Below are positions 35,806 to 46,193 of a stretch of DNA of 64,000 nt, piece after piece. The position numbers and the translations under genes are program-made. Each line of letters starts with the position of its first letter. The first letter of the stretch is position 1. The stretch spans positions 7,625,001 to 7,689,000 of the forward strand of contig NC_083388.1 of the NCBI RefSeq assembly GCF_031755915.1, in the 5' to 3' direction. The notes below the pieces were generated by a model, which worked only from the letters and a program-made list of their open reading frames with translations, searched no databases and had not been told where the DNA came from. The DNA comes from Ziziphus jujuba (Eukaryota; Streptophyta; Magnoliopsida; Rosales; Rhamnaceae).

Positions 35806-36915
35806 AGCATAGTTAGTCTTTTTAACTTGGTTGGCTGTAACAATATTAGTACATTTCTCTTCTAATATTGAGAGAGTATGCTGGATCACAGAGCCTAAAC
35901 TCTGTTTTCTATTTGGTAGGTTTTGGACTTTAAGATTCCATCGCTGCATTATCTCATTTCCTAACGGAAGAGGAAGCTTTCTAAAAAACTTATACCTAGT
36001 AGCTTCGTCAAAATAATTTCCTGAAATAACTGCATTTTGTAAGAAATATCTACAAAAATCATAAATTTGATCCATATCACTAATATGTAACTGTTCTAAC
36101 CTAATAAGAGCTTGGAGTTGTTGTTCAACTCGTCCTGTATTTGGGTCATGTCCTGTACACAAATCTGAAACTTTGTTAATAAAATTATGAGGATTAGCAC
36201 CCTTGGCTAATATGCTGGCATATCCTGCGGGAAAATCCTGTTTAAAAGATTCCTAAATAAATCTAGTAGTAACACCTAAATATGTTTCTAAAATAGTAAA
36301 TAAGGGTTCTGTATCTAAATCAAGATATCGGTTAATGCAATCAGCCATAACAACATCTTTCCAAATAGTTAATACCTGATCCCATTTTTGGGGATGGTGA
36401 TCTGCTAAATTAAGAATTTTACCTCCTTCACTACCTTCTTGTAGTTTGACTGATCCATCATAATTCATTCTTCATCCTTTATGTTGGATATTTGAACCTG
36501 TTGGATAATTAAAATGTGGACGATATTCTTGAAGAGGAGGAACTCTTACCGGAGGAGTATTACCTATATTCTGAGTGGTGGCTACATTTGGAGGTTGATA
36601 GCTTGTAGCTATAAAATTGGAACCTGAATATTCTGGATACATATCAACTTTAGAAATAGGAGCTGTATCAACTTTGTTAATTATTTTTTGAAAATAAGAA
36701 GTATTGTGAGAAATATTTTCTGTAAAACTTGTTTCTGCTATAAAATCTGTTTCTATCTGCTCATCCGCTTCATATTTTTGTAATAAATATTTTTCAAGCT
36801 GAGAAATTTTATTGTTGTTTACTTCCTCATTAGAGGTAGCTGGTAAAACAAGATCTATTTCACCAAACTGTTGAATATCTTTGTTTTGAACAAGATATAC
36901 TGATCCATTGATCAT
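35806..36915 (-). pseudogene. Caulimovirid coat-protein region, N-terminal part (broken)
   Basis: Minus-strand open pieces 36915-36472, 36468-36253 and 36162-35806 are separated by stops and small shifts. Acidic N-terminal part, then an aromatic-rich core, consistent with a pararetroviral capsid domain. It leads through the MULE2 insertion into the basic linker (24,673-24,535) and the CCHC knuckle. Assigned by position in the polyprotein order and by the downstream knuckle, not by a sharp motif. Confidence 0.7.
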
Positions 36916-36917
36916 TT

Positions 36918-38132
36918 TTAATTCTTGATCATCGTGGATTTTTCCTGTTGAAACATTTCTTCTTCTATGTCTGGAAGGTCCATATTTGTTAATCCTAGTT
37001 CAACTGGATACAGGAGGATTTCATCATCCCATTCTGCATCTTTTAAGTCTGTAAATTCTTCTGCTTTTTTGACTATTTTTTCACAATATAAAATATTTCT
37101 GTAATTAATAGGGACTGATCTGGTCTGTCTATCAGCTTCTGATTCTTCAGAAAGCATATCTGATTCTAAAGGAGCTGGTGTTGAAAAATAATCTTTAAAA
37201 CGCATATACTCAAGACCATCAAAACCTTTGTACATAACAGAGTCTTGAGGTTGAAGTAACTGATTTGAGCTGTTTTTCAAGAGATGGATAGGCCATTCTT
37301 GTCCTGCTAAATCTTTTGGATAAAGTCTATAAGGCTTAATCATTTTAATGCCCTTAGACGCAAACACCTGTACTACTTCATCTGTTTGGACTTTGAATCT
37401 GTGATTGATATCATTGGTTGCTTTTCCAATGAATCCTATGGTAATAATTAAATTATCACCTTCAGTCCACTGTTCAAATCCTTTAGTAAGGATTGCTAAT
37501 TTAAAATGCTTTGCAAAATATCTGATTGTCATAAGCATTCCTGGAGATGCATAAAATATACCTCTGCACTATGATAAGTCAGCTTCCGTGCTGCAAATCA
37601 TCGAGTGTATTAAATCTTGCTCATTTCTACCATCATATAAAATTGCAAGACATTTAGTATTTAAATCTTTTCTGTGGGTTGCTTTAATTCCAAAAGTAAG
37701 CAAACCTGTATGAATATAAGTCTTACCTAATTTGAATAATTCTTTTCTTACCTGTTCATTGCAAATTTTTAAGATTCTTATCTATCCACCAAGACAACTA
37801 ATAGGTAGAGTTCTGTTATGAACATAGAAGCCTGTTTTGAATGGCATCATTCCTGCACTATATAAAACTCTAGAGTTAAGTAAATTTATTTTATGAGCTT
37901 GAAAAAGATCATAATCTGCATCAATATCAATAAATTCATCTAATTGTACTTCCTGTCCTAATTTGTCTGCATGTCTTAGCATTCTATCCATAAGAGATGG
38001 ATTCCTTCTGGTAGATTTGGATCTTCCATCTATCTCTCTTCTATCAAGAGTTGTTCTTAACCTGTTTATATCATCCTCTGTTCTTATACCTGATCTTTGG
38101 GTTGAGTTTTGTCTGCTAGAGGAGGCCGCCAT
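36918..38132 (-). pseudogene. Caulimovirid polyprotein N-terminus / movement-protein region (broken)
   Basis: Open pieces 38132-37782 and 37538-36918 with a degraded stretch between them. The start at 38132 overlaps the end of ORF2 read through its stops, a compact overlap typical of badna/tungro-type genomes. The pieces lie between the small ORFs and the coat region, which is the place of the 30K-type movement protein in these polyproteins. The domain call rests on position. Confidence 0.65.
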
Positions 38133-38575
38133 ACTAAGAATTCGTTTGAGAATCCTTTCTTCTTTGTAACCTTACCTTCTGTAACTTGTATTTTATCAAG
38201 ATCACTAACAATAGTAGATAACTTATTAGTTATACCTGCTGTTTCTTCTTGTCTAGGCTGGCTTAATTTCTAGTCAACCTTCTAGAGGGTATCTGCAACT
38301 GCTTCTAATTTCAAGACTTTGTTACTCAAAAAGTTTACTTTGTCCTCTAAAAGTCTATTTTGCTCTTCAAGCTTGTTCAAAATATCAATGAGTAAAATAA
38401 TAATTTGATTATTTTGAGAAATCTGAACACAATCGTTATAAGCTGGTGGTTTAAAAACTGAAATACCAAGATGGTCTTTTGCAATACCTGAATCTTCAAG
38501 TAATTCTAAAACTAAGTCTAATGACTCTTTGTAATTTGGATGAACTTTATAAAGAGCAAGAGAGGGATCTGTCAT
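38110..38575 (-). pseudogene. Caulimovirid ORF2 (small coiled-coil/basic protein), two internal stops
   Basis: 97 open codons (38575-38282), then two close in-frame stops, then the same frame continues as a Lys-rich segment overlapping the polyprotein start. Leu/Asn-rich heptads in the middle suggest a coiled coil and the tail is basic, like badnavirus ORF2. Its ATG overlaps the ORF1 stop (TAATG). Confidence 0.7.
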
Positions 38576-39138
38576 TAACTAAGATAAAGCCTTGTAAGTT
38601 CTGAAATGAGATTTTTGACTTCTGAAATCTTTTGTTCAAAAATTTCTGTTTTAGAAGAAATATCTTCAAGAAGCTTTTCTGTCTTGACTTCAATATCCTT
38701 TGGCTGATTCTGAATTGCTGAGATTACTTCTTCTAATTCCTGTTTACTGGAAAATTTGTCAAAATAAACTGAAGAAGGAGAAGAAATATTAGCTGTAGAA
38801 GATTTGAGATAATCTTGATTTATTCTAATTAATTTTAACTCTTTTTCAATATTTTGTAATTTTTCAGAATGATTCTGAATAATACCAAGAAAATATTGAT
38901 ATTGTTCTTGCTGTGTTCTACCAAAATTAATAAGCAAATCTGATAAAGAATTAAGTAAAGGAAATTCTGAAGAATGTAAATGATGCTTATAATTTTCTTG
39001 TGGAAAATTACAAGTAATTCTAAGGAGATTACCTTTTCTGTGGCTAGTATGAGTCTGTCTAGGAATATTATGTAATCCTAGATCTAACCAATGAAGATCT
39101 TCTAATTGCTGTAACTCTTCAATCTGTCTGAAATCCAT
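38575..39138 (-). CDS. Caulimovirid ORF1-like protein, intact frame (187 aa)
   Basis: Starts MDFRQIEELQ at 39138, just downstream of the primer-binding site, and stays open to 38575. Glu/Gln/Lys-rich and helical, with a C-terminal heptad region. It occupies the place of badnavirus/tungrovirus ORF1, whose function is poorly known. An upstream in-frame ATG (39222) overlaps the primer site and is less likely as a start. It is the only full viral frame without an obvious break, but as a relic it is probably not expressed. Confidence 0.65.
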   Translation of the reverse strand: MDFRQIEELQQLEDLHWLDLGLHNIPRQTHTSHRKGNLLRITCNFPQENYKHHLHSSEFPLLNSLSDLLINFGRTQQEQYQYFLGIIQNHSEKLQNIEKELKLIRINQDYLKSSTANISSPSSVYFDKFSSKQELEEVISAIQNQPKDIEVKTEKLLEDISSKTEIFEQKISEVKNLISELTRLYLS

Positions 39139-39167
39139 GTTGACTTTAATGCTCAGAACCGAAACTT

Positions 39168-39180
39168 GGCTTTGATACCA
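39168..39180 (-). other. tRNA-Met primer-binding site of the pararetrovirus
   Basis: The minus strand reads TGGTATCAAAGCC. This is one change from the usual TGGTATCAGAGCC, complementary to plant initiator tRNA-Met, the standard caulimovirid minus-strand primer site. It lies 30 bp upstream of ORF1, as expected. Confidence 0.85.
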
Positions 39181-39589
39181 AAATGGGAGGGGGTGCTCTC
39201 TTGCGAGTTTATGCTCACACAAACAATGACTGTCAGAGATACGCTGTGATACCTGTAAATAAAATCTGCGGAAAACTTATATATCAAATTCAAAAGTTAA
39301 AATATTAGAAAGAGTACTTCTGAGGTCGAAATTTTTACAATCACACCAAGTTGTGATTTATTCTGGAGTAAAACCAATATGATGATCTTTATGGAACTCT
39401 ATAGTATCTTTAATTTCTTTATCTAGTTGGGCTATATAAGTAAAAATAGAATCACGATCTAAAAAATTAAAAAGTTCGAATTTTTCAAGGATTTGTTGGA
39501 GAACAGTTGACATTTTTATAAAAGGTGAAGACAATAAGTTGTAATATCCCAAGGTACTCCTACCTTCCTTTAAATATAAAGTAATATCC

Positions 39590-39657
<68 letters not shown>

Positions 39658-40040
39658 TACGTTGTCATACCATACCTTTTCTATACCGCTTCAGTAGAAT
39701 TATCTTTAGATAAGAGACAAACCACTCCAATACCTCCAATATGGAATGCACCGCCAGTCACTTGTGCTAAACGGGACTTACCATTCGTTTGCCCTAGCGC
39801 ACCTTCTGGACCATTGCCTGACTTAGTTCCTGGCCGGATTTCTATGATTAGGACTATGTCTCTCATTTTTGGATAACTCTCTTACTAGGGTTTGTAAAAA
39901 GATATGTCCTCTCTATATGAGGTTTTTGACAGATAACCATAAAAGGATTTGAGATAAAATAGATACAAAAAGATAACAATTAACCATAATAAAATTAAAA
40001 TAAACATTTTTTGATTTTTGGATGGGGATCCTTACAAGGG
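39181..40040 (-). other. Viral leader region with short ORFs
   Basis: Links the promoter/poly(A) region (40040-40500) to the primer site on the same strand, consistent with one continuous viral unit. It contains a 51-codon ORF (39513-39358, starting MSTVLQQILEKF), a 61-codon ORF (39866-39681) and a long AT tract. Short leader ORFs are usual in caulimovirid leaders. Neither ORF is recognised. Confidence 0.55.
39592..39654. repeat. (AT)n microsatellite in the viral leader
   Basis: A perfect AT dinucleotide run of about 63 bp. Confidence 0.95.
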
Positions 40041-40500
40041 TTTTCCCTATGGGAAAAGCACCGAAAGTAACTTAAAAACTTTGTAAAATACTTTTATTGC
40101 ATAAAAGAAAGCTTACACACTTAGTAAGTACACATTAAGAAATACATGGAGAAAGAGGAAGAAGTAGAAGTTGTAAAGAGTACAAATGTTTTTCTCTTTT
40201 GTGTTCTTTGCCTAGGGGGGAGGATAGGTTTTTTCGATGATCCTAAAATGAAAATTTTCACACTATATACAGAAGGGAAAAGTATCAACTAATCAATCCG
40301 GGTACAATCTTTGGGCCCCATCGACAACTTAAAAGAAAGATAAGATTCAAAACTTTTACATACCGAAAGCAATAAAGCAAACCGACACTTATCATCACAG
40401 TTTTTCTTTCCACGTGGAAAGTAGTGATAAAGGATGATAATTACAAGACTTCAAAATAAGAAAATGCACACCAAAAGAAGATGTTGTTGCCGTAAAAGAC
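40040..40500 (-). promoter_or_regulatory. Pararetroviral promoter and poly(A) signal, copy A
   Basis: Minus strand: a G-box palindrome TTTCCACGTGGAAA (40407-40420), TATATAG (40263-40269) and AATAAA (40093-40098), in the order and spacing of a 35S-type promoter plus terminally redundant poly(A) region. An inverted second copy lies at 43811-44227. Confidence 0.75.
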
Positions 40501-41706
40501 TTATCCTTCCATTATGTTCTTAATATTTTTCTCGGCCACAGAATCAAAAGATGCTGGAAAGATAAGGTCACCCTGTGGAACTAGAGCTGCAACATGTTCC
40601 ATAAGTGAGGCATCTGATTTTTTATCTTCATCTTCTGAGTCTGGAACATAGACTGGATCAATGTTGATCTGTTGAAAAGTCTTAATATTTTTTAAATATG
40701 CCACAATCTTGTTAAATTGATTAATCTGAGTTTCCATGTTGTCAACAAGAGTATGGCGATATCTTCTGTAGGTTTCTCTGGATTGGTCTTTTTCTTTTTC
40801 AACTTCTTCAATAGCTTGTTTATTTTTAAATGATGTAAAAGATGTTTGTTTTTCTGAAGCAAAAACAGGAGAGCCCATGCAACAGGGGTTGGTTGCAGAA
40901 ACTGGTAAGGAAAATAATATGGGTGTAAAGGAAACTGGGGAAACTGGAGAGGTGTTGTGATTTTTGGGAAATCACCACCCATAAACGGATTTGATGTCTC
41001 TTTACCACTCGCCGTTTGCTGTGGACTAAGTAGGCCAATTTTAGAGGAAGACCCACTTTCCATTTTTTGTTTTAAATTCTCTGCATTTTGATTTCTTAAA
41101 AATGAATTTTCAGACTGAAAAGTTTGCAGAGTTTTTGATAAATCTTTATTTTGTTTTTCTAAACTTCTGATTTCCCTGAAATAAAAATTAATTTGGTTTT
41201 GAAGATCTGCGCAAAAAAAATTTTCTAAGGAAGGAGAATACTTTACCTCGGGGTGAATAAAGTAGTTTTCACCAATATGTTTTTTGACTGCATCAAGGGT
41301 TGAGGATAAATCTGTGAATCCTTCCCAAAAGGGCTTTGGAAAATGGGCTATCTATTGGACTGCATCAGCCCAATATTTGTAAACACCAAGGTTACGTCCT
41401 TGATAAATGACGTAGAAATCTTTTTTCTTTTGGTTCAGAGGTGTTTGGGCAAAGAACTATGTGAGACAATTTAAAACTGAAATGAAATTCCTAGTATCAA
41501 GATGGAAATGCCACAAATTGTCTAAAGACAAAACTGCTCATTTGAAAGGGCTGGAGCCAAATGCTCTAATGGTTTAAAACTCGCTGGAGATTAGGGGGAT
41601 AACGTCAAAGGGACCTTGAACTGAGCTGAATCTTAAGATAGTTAGGTGATCTCGTGAAAGATGGATTCTGAGAGAGCTTAGGTTTAGGAGGCTGTTTATC
41701 GACTAT
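40501..41706 (-). pseudogene. Viroplasmin/TAV-like ORF, copy A (broken)
   Basis: Downstream of RNase H on the minus strand. The region at about 41,480-41,250 matches the RNase H1 N-terminal/viroplasmin fold pattern, reading YxGLNPGVYxxW-like and then PKPFWEGF-like (visible best in copies B and C). A Pro/Ser-rich middle and an acidic end (PDSEDEDKK) follow, ending at 40501. The start ATG is mutated and several stops and shifts are present. Function inferred: inclusion-body/translation transactivator-type protein. Confidence 0.72.
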
Positions 41707-41934
41707 GGAAAATATGGTGATAAATAACTAAATCTGCAACTGTACAGAAGATTAAAAGAAAGATTGAAAATAGGCAAACAAAAGAAAGACAACAATATTT
41801 GCAAGAAATTGAAGAAGAATAAGGATTATAATCTTTTGACAAATATTGATCTAGAGGAGGAAGAGGCTGTTATGAAGGCATAGTGAGAGAGCATAAAACT
41901 AGGAACTATTTATAACTCAAAAATCTTAATTGTT

Positions 41935-42740
41935 AAGTCTTGAAAATATCTGTTTTTGTTTTTTTGTTTTTTTTTTTTTTTTTTGTAAATCTGAAATATC
42001 ATGTATTTTTTTCTTTTGAAATTCAAGATAAAAGGTCTGCGAGGAAATTGTCTTTTCTTTTTAAATATTCGAATTTTATTCTAGAAAAATAGATATTCTG
42101 TCTAAAAAAAGTAATGCATCATCTACGAGACATCTTTTTCTCGTTGTTTAATTTTGAAAAGAAAGTGACAATGGCTTGACAATCTGTTCTAACTTTAATT
42201 TTTTCTTTATTAAAAAGGTGGATAGAAAAAGAATCCAATACGTAGACAATTGCTAAAAGCTCTTGGTCTATGCTGGAATTGATTCATTTTTCCTTAAAGT
42301 TACCTGAGCTGTATCCACATAGCTTGTCTTCTGATAATGAATGCTCATAGGGCAAAGCAAGCATTATTGCTCCCCATCCTGAGTTGTTGCCATCTGTAAT
42401 TTCTTTAAGGAGTCTGACTAGATTCCTGTCTTGCTGACTAAAGTATTTTGTCCCATTCTGTGTTATCTTCGAGTAAAAAGGTCCTGCAAGCTTTCTAAGG
42501 TTTTGAATAAATTGATTATTATCCCGTACTTTTCAAATTTCTGTAGAACTCTTCTAAGGTGATGTTGATGGTCTTCTCTAGTTTTACTAAACACAAGTAT
42601 ATCATCAACATAAACTGCACAAAAGTTTGAAAATTCCTGTTTAGGAAAAACTCTGTCCATTTTTCTTTGGAATTTAGCTGGAGCATTCTTTAGGCTGAAA
42701 GGCATGACAAGCCACTCAAAATGTCCAAAAGGGCATGCGA
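41935..42740 (-). pseudogene. Reverse transcriptase-RNase H fragment, copy A
   Basis: Minus strand: the RT block with MPFSLKNAPAKFQ and YVDDILVFS (42,705-42,500), then a deletion of RT thumb sequence, then RNase H-like sequence with a TDGNNSGWGA-type start and a D-Q-E-L block (42,430-42,040). Stops and frameshifts throughout. No protease or RT N-terminus is seen: homology ends near 42,740, where the inverted copy B begins. Confidence 0.85.
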
Positions 42741-42741
42741 A

Positions 42742-43810
42742 TACTATCTAGCCCTTTCAAATGCGCAGTTTTGTTTTTTAGACAATTTGTGGAGTTTCCA
42801 TCTTGATATTGGAAATTTCATTTCAATTTTAAATTGTCTTATAGAGTTCTTTGCCTAAACACTTCTGAACCAAAAGAAAAAAAATTTCTACGTTATTTAT
42901 CAAAGACGTAACCTTGGTGTTTACAAACATTGGACTGATGCAGTCCAACAGCTAGCCCATTTTCCAAAACCCTTTTGGAAAAGATTCACAGATTTATCCT
43001 CAACCCTTGATGCAGCCAGAAAACATGTTAGTGAAAATTACTTTATTCATCCCGAATTAAAGTATTCTCCTTTTCCTCATAAATGAAATTTTGCGCCGAT
43101 TGCCTAGATTTCCAAGAGCAAATTAATTTTTATTTCAGGGACATTAGAAGTTTAGAAAGACAATAAAAATTTATCAAAAACTCTGCCAACTTTTCAGTCT
43201 GAAAATTTATTTTTAAAAAATCAAAATGCAGAGATTTTAAAACAAAAAATGGAAAGTGGGTCTTCCTCGAAAATTGGCCTACCTAGTCCATAGCAAACGG
43301 CTAGTGGTAAAGAGATATCAAATCCATTTATGTGTGTGATTTCCCAAAAATCACAACCCCTCCCTAGTTTCCCTAGTTTCCTTTATACCCATATTATTTT
43401 CCTCACCAGTTTCAGCAACCAACCCTTGTTGCATGGGCTCCCCTTGTTTTTTCTTCAGAAAAACAAACATTTTCTTCATCATCTAAAAATAAACAAGTTA
43501 TTGAAGAAGTTAAAAAAGAAAAGACCAACCCAAAGAAACCTACAGAAGATATTGCCCTACTCCTGTTGACACCATGAGAACTCAGATTGATCAACTTAAC
43601 AAGATTGTGGCAGATTTAAAAAATATTAAGACCTCCTAGCACATCAACATTGATCCAATCTATGTTCCAAACTCAGAAGATGAAGATAAAAAATTAGATG
43701 CCTCACTTATGGAACATGTTACAGCTCAAGATCCACAGGATGACCTTATCTCTCCAGCATCTTTTAATTCTGTGGCCGAGAAAAATATTAAAAACATGAT
43801 GGAAAGATAA
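42742..43810 (+). pseudogene. Viroplasmin/TAV-like ORF, copy B (5'-truncated, broken)
   Basis: The plus-strand counterpart of 41,560-40,501, joined head to head with the RT of copy A. The viroplasmin-like region, Pro-rich middle and acidic end are recognisable, with several stops. Ends at TAA 43808-43810 before promoter copy B. Confidence 0.8.
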
Positions 43811-44227
43811 GTCTTCTACGGCAACAACATCTTCTTTTGGTGTGCCTTTTCTTATTTTGGAGTCTTGTAATTATCATCATTTATCACTACTTTCGACGTG
43901 GAAAAAAAAACTGTGATGATAAGTGTCGGTTAGCTTTATTACTTTCGGTGTGTAAAAATTTGGAATCTTATCTTTCTTTTGAGTTGTCGATGGGGCCAAA
44001 GATTGTACCCGAACTCATCAGTTGATACTTTTCCTTTCTATATATAGTGTGAAAATTTTCATTTTACGCTCATCGAAAAAACCTATCATCCCCCTTAGAC
44101 AGAGAACACAAAAGAGAAAAACACTTGTACTCTTTGCAACTTCTACTTCTTCCTTTTCTTCTTCCATGTATTTCTTAGTGTGTATTTACTAAGTGTGTAA
44201 GCTTTCTTTTATGCAATAAAAGTTTTT
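43811..44227 (+). promoter_or_regulatory. Pararetroviral promoter and poly(A) signal, copy B
   Basis: Same elements as copy A but on the plus strand: a degenerate G-box (TTTCGACGTGGAAA near 43,890), TATATATAG at 44037-44045 and AATAAA at 44215-44220. It is followed at once by RT sequence and not by a leader, so the unit is rearranged. Confidence 0.72.
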
Positions 44228-45142
44228 AAGCTTTCTTTTATGTAGATGATATACTTGTGTTTAGTAAAACTAAAAAAGACCGTCGACATCACCTTAGAAG
44301 AGTTCTACAGAAATTTAAAAAGCATGGGATAATAATCAGTAAGACAAAGATGGAATTATTTAAGACACATATTAATTTCTTAGGAGTTGCTTTAGGAAAA
44401 GGAAAAATTAAAATGCAGCCTCATATAGGCTAAAAAATTCTTAATATGCCAAATGACTTTACCTACAATATTAAAGGCCTCCAATAGTTCTTGGACCTAC
44501 TTAATTATTCTCGCAGATTTATTCAAGACCTTGGAAAGCTTGCAGAACCTCTTTACTCAAAAACAACACAGAATTGGATAAAATATTTTAATCAGCAAGA
44601 CAGAAATCTAGTCAAACGCCTTAAAAAAAAGGTAAAGCATTTACCAGAGCTTACTATTCCTTTACCTACTGACTTTATTATTTTGTAGACAGATGGCAAC
44701 AACTCAGGATGTGGAGCAATAATGCTTATTTTGCCCTACAAGCACTCATTATCAGAAGAAAAGCTATGTGGATACAGCAAGTAACTTTAAAGAAAAGGAA
44801 ATCAATTCCAGCATAGATCAAGAGCTTTTAGCAATTGTCTACATATTGAATTCTTTTTCTATCCACCTTTTTAATAAAAAAAAATTAAAGTTAGAACAGA
44901 TTGTCAAGCCATTGTTACTTTCTTTTCAAAATTAAACGACGAGAAAAAAATATCTCGTAGACGATGAACTATTTTTTTAGATAGAATATCTATTTTTCCA
45001 GAAATAAAATTCGAATATTTAAAAGGAAAAAACAATTTCCTCGCAAATCTTTTATTTTGAATTTCAAAAAAAAAAAAATGAATGATATTTCAGATTTACC
45101 AGAAAAAGAACAAAAACAGATATTTTCAAGACTTAACAGTTA
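44228..45142 (+). pseudogene. Reverse transcriptase-RNase H fragment, copy C
   Basis: Plus strand, beginning at the YVDD catalytic box (44,238). RT thumb/connection (NFLGVALGKGKIK) and RNase H-like sequence follow, with stops near 44,430, 44,490 and 44,687. It covers thumb sequence that copy A has lost. It starts within a 15-bp direct repeat shared with the end of promoter copy B. Confidence 0.85.
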
Positions 45143-45975
45143 AGATTTCTGGGTTATAAATAGCCCCTAGTTTCATAATCTTTCTACATGCCTTCATACC
45201 AACCTCCTCTTCTATATCAATATTTGTCAAGAGATCATAATCCTTCTTCTTCTTAAACTTCTTGCAAATATTGTTGTCTTTCTTTTGTTTGCCTATTTTC
45301 AATCCTTTTTTTAATCTTCTATACAGTTGCAGGTTTAATTATTTATCACTATATTTTTCATTATCACTATATTTTCCATGGCCGATAAACAGACTCCCAG
45401 ATCTAAACTATCTCGGAATCCATCTTTCCCGAGATCACCTAACCATCCTAAAATTCAGTTCAGTTCAAAGTTCCTTGATCTTACCCCCCTATCTTTAGCC
45501 AGTTTTAAACCATTAGAGCATTTGGCTCCAGCGCTTTCAAATGAGCAGTTTTATCTTTTAGACAATTGATAACGTTCCCATCTTGATACTGGGAGTTTCA
45601 TTTCAGTTTTAAATTGTCTCACAGAGTTCTTTGCCCAAACACCTCAAAACCAAAAGAAAAAAGATTTTTACGTCATTTATCAAGGACTTAACCCTGGTGT
45701 TTACAAACATTGAGATGGCCCATTTCCCAAAACCCTTTTGGGAAATATTCACATATTTATCATCGGCCCTTGATGCAGCTAGAAAACATCTTGGTGAAAA
45801 TTACTTTATTCATCTCGAAGTAAAGTATTCTCCTTCCTCCCCAGAAAGAAAATTTTGAGCCGATTGCACAGATCTCCAAGACCAAATTAATTTTTATTTC
45901 AGAGAGATCAGAAGTTTAGAAAACAAAATAAAGATTTATCAAAAAAATTGCAAACTTTTCAGTCTAAAAATTTAT
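45143..45975 (+). pseudogene. Viroplasmin/TAV-like ORF, copy C (3'-truncated)
   Basis: A short intergenic stretch, then ATG at 45378 (MADKQTPRSKLSRNPSFPRS). There is a stop near 45,567, then the viroplasmin-like region (FYVIYQGLNPGVYKH in another frame near 45,690) and KPFWEIFTYL. It ends abruptly at about 45,975, where minus-strand coat-protein sequence begins. Confidence 0.8.
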
Positions 45976-46165
45976 TTTTAAGAATCTCATCCTAAAGATT
46001 AAGGATAGTTCTTTCGGAAATTCTATTGGAAATAGAAATCAGGCTAACTTTGGGAAAAGTAAGTTTGGTATTAAATTGTTTTTCTACACAAGGAATACAA
46101 GCTTCTAACCTGCATCTGGAGCATTGTATCCGGATCTGTTTACCTGGATAAAAATGACAACTCCC
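45976..46165 (-). pseudogene. Duplicate viral coat-protein Cys-cluster fragment at the integration junction
   Basis: About 190 bp nearly identical to 15,984-16,161: the CX2CX11CX2CX4CX2C region. It lies between viral copy C and a copy of MAC5 exon 3 sequence. Viral homology stops at AAAATGAC. Confidence 0.88.
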
Positions 46166-46193
46166 CAGTTATGGGCATCTCGTGCCTGTAAAT
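46158..46193 (-). pseudogene. 36-bp filler copy of MAC5 exon 3
   Basis: GACAACTCCCCAGTTATGGG and onward matches 15719-15754 inside exon 3 of the same pseudogene. It is then joined directly to mid-intron 2 sequence (equivalent to about 10,364 in the intact gene). Looks like filler DNA at a repaired break. Confidence 0.85.

Noticed and set aside
39681..39866. 61-codon leader ORF as a real gene
   Set aside because: Unrecognised sequence between an AT tract and a viral promoter; kept only as part of the leader.
35806..42740. LTR retrotransposon (gypsy-type) as the source of the RT and Cys-motif sequences
   Set aside because: No flanking LTRs and no integrase. There is an initiator tRNA-Met primer site, viroplasmin-like ORF, 35S-type promoter and badna-type Cys cluster, all pointing to a caulimovirid.
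42463..45858. Viral pol and viroplasmin ORFs as functional genes
   Set aside because: Every copy has stops, frameshifts or truncations; listed as pseudogenes.
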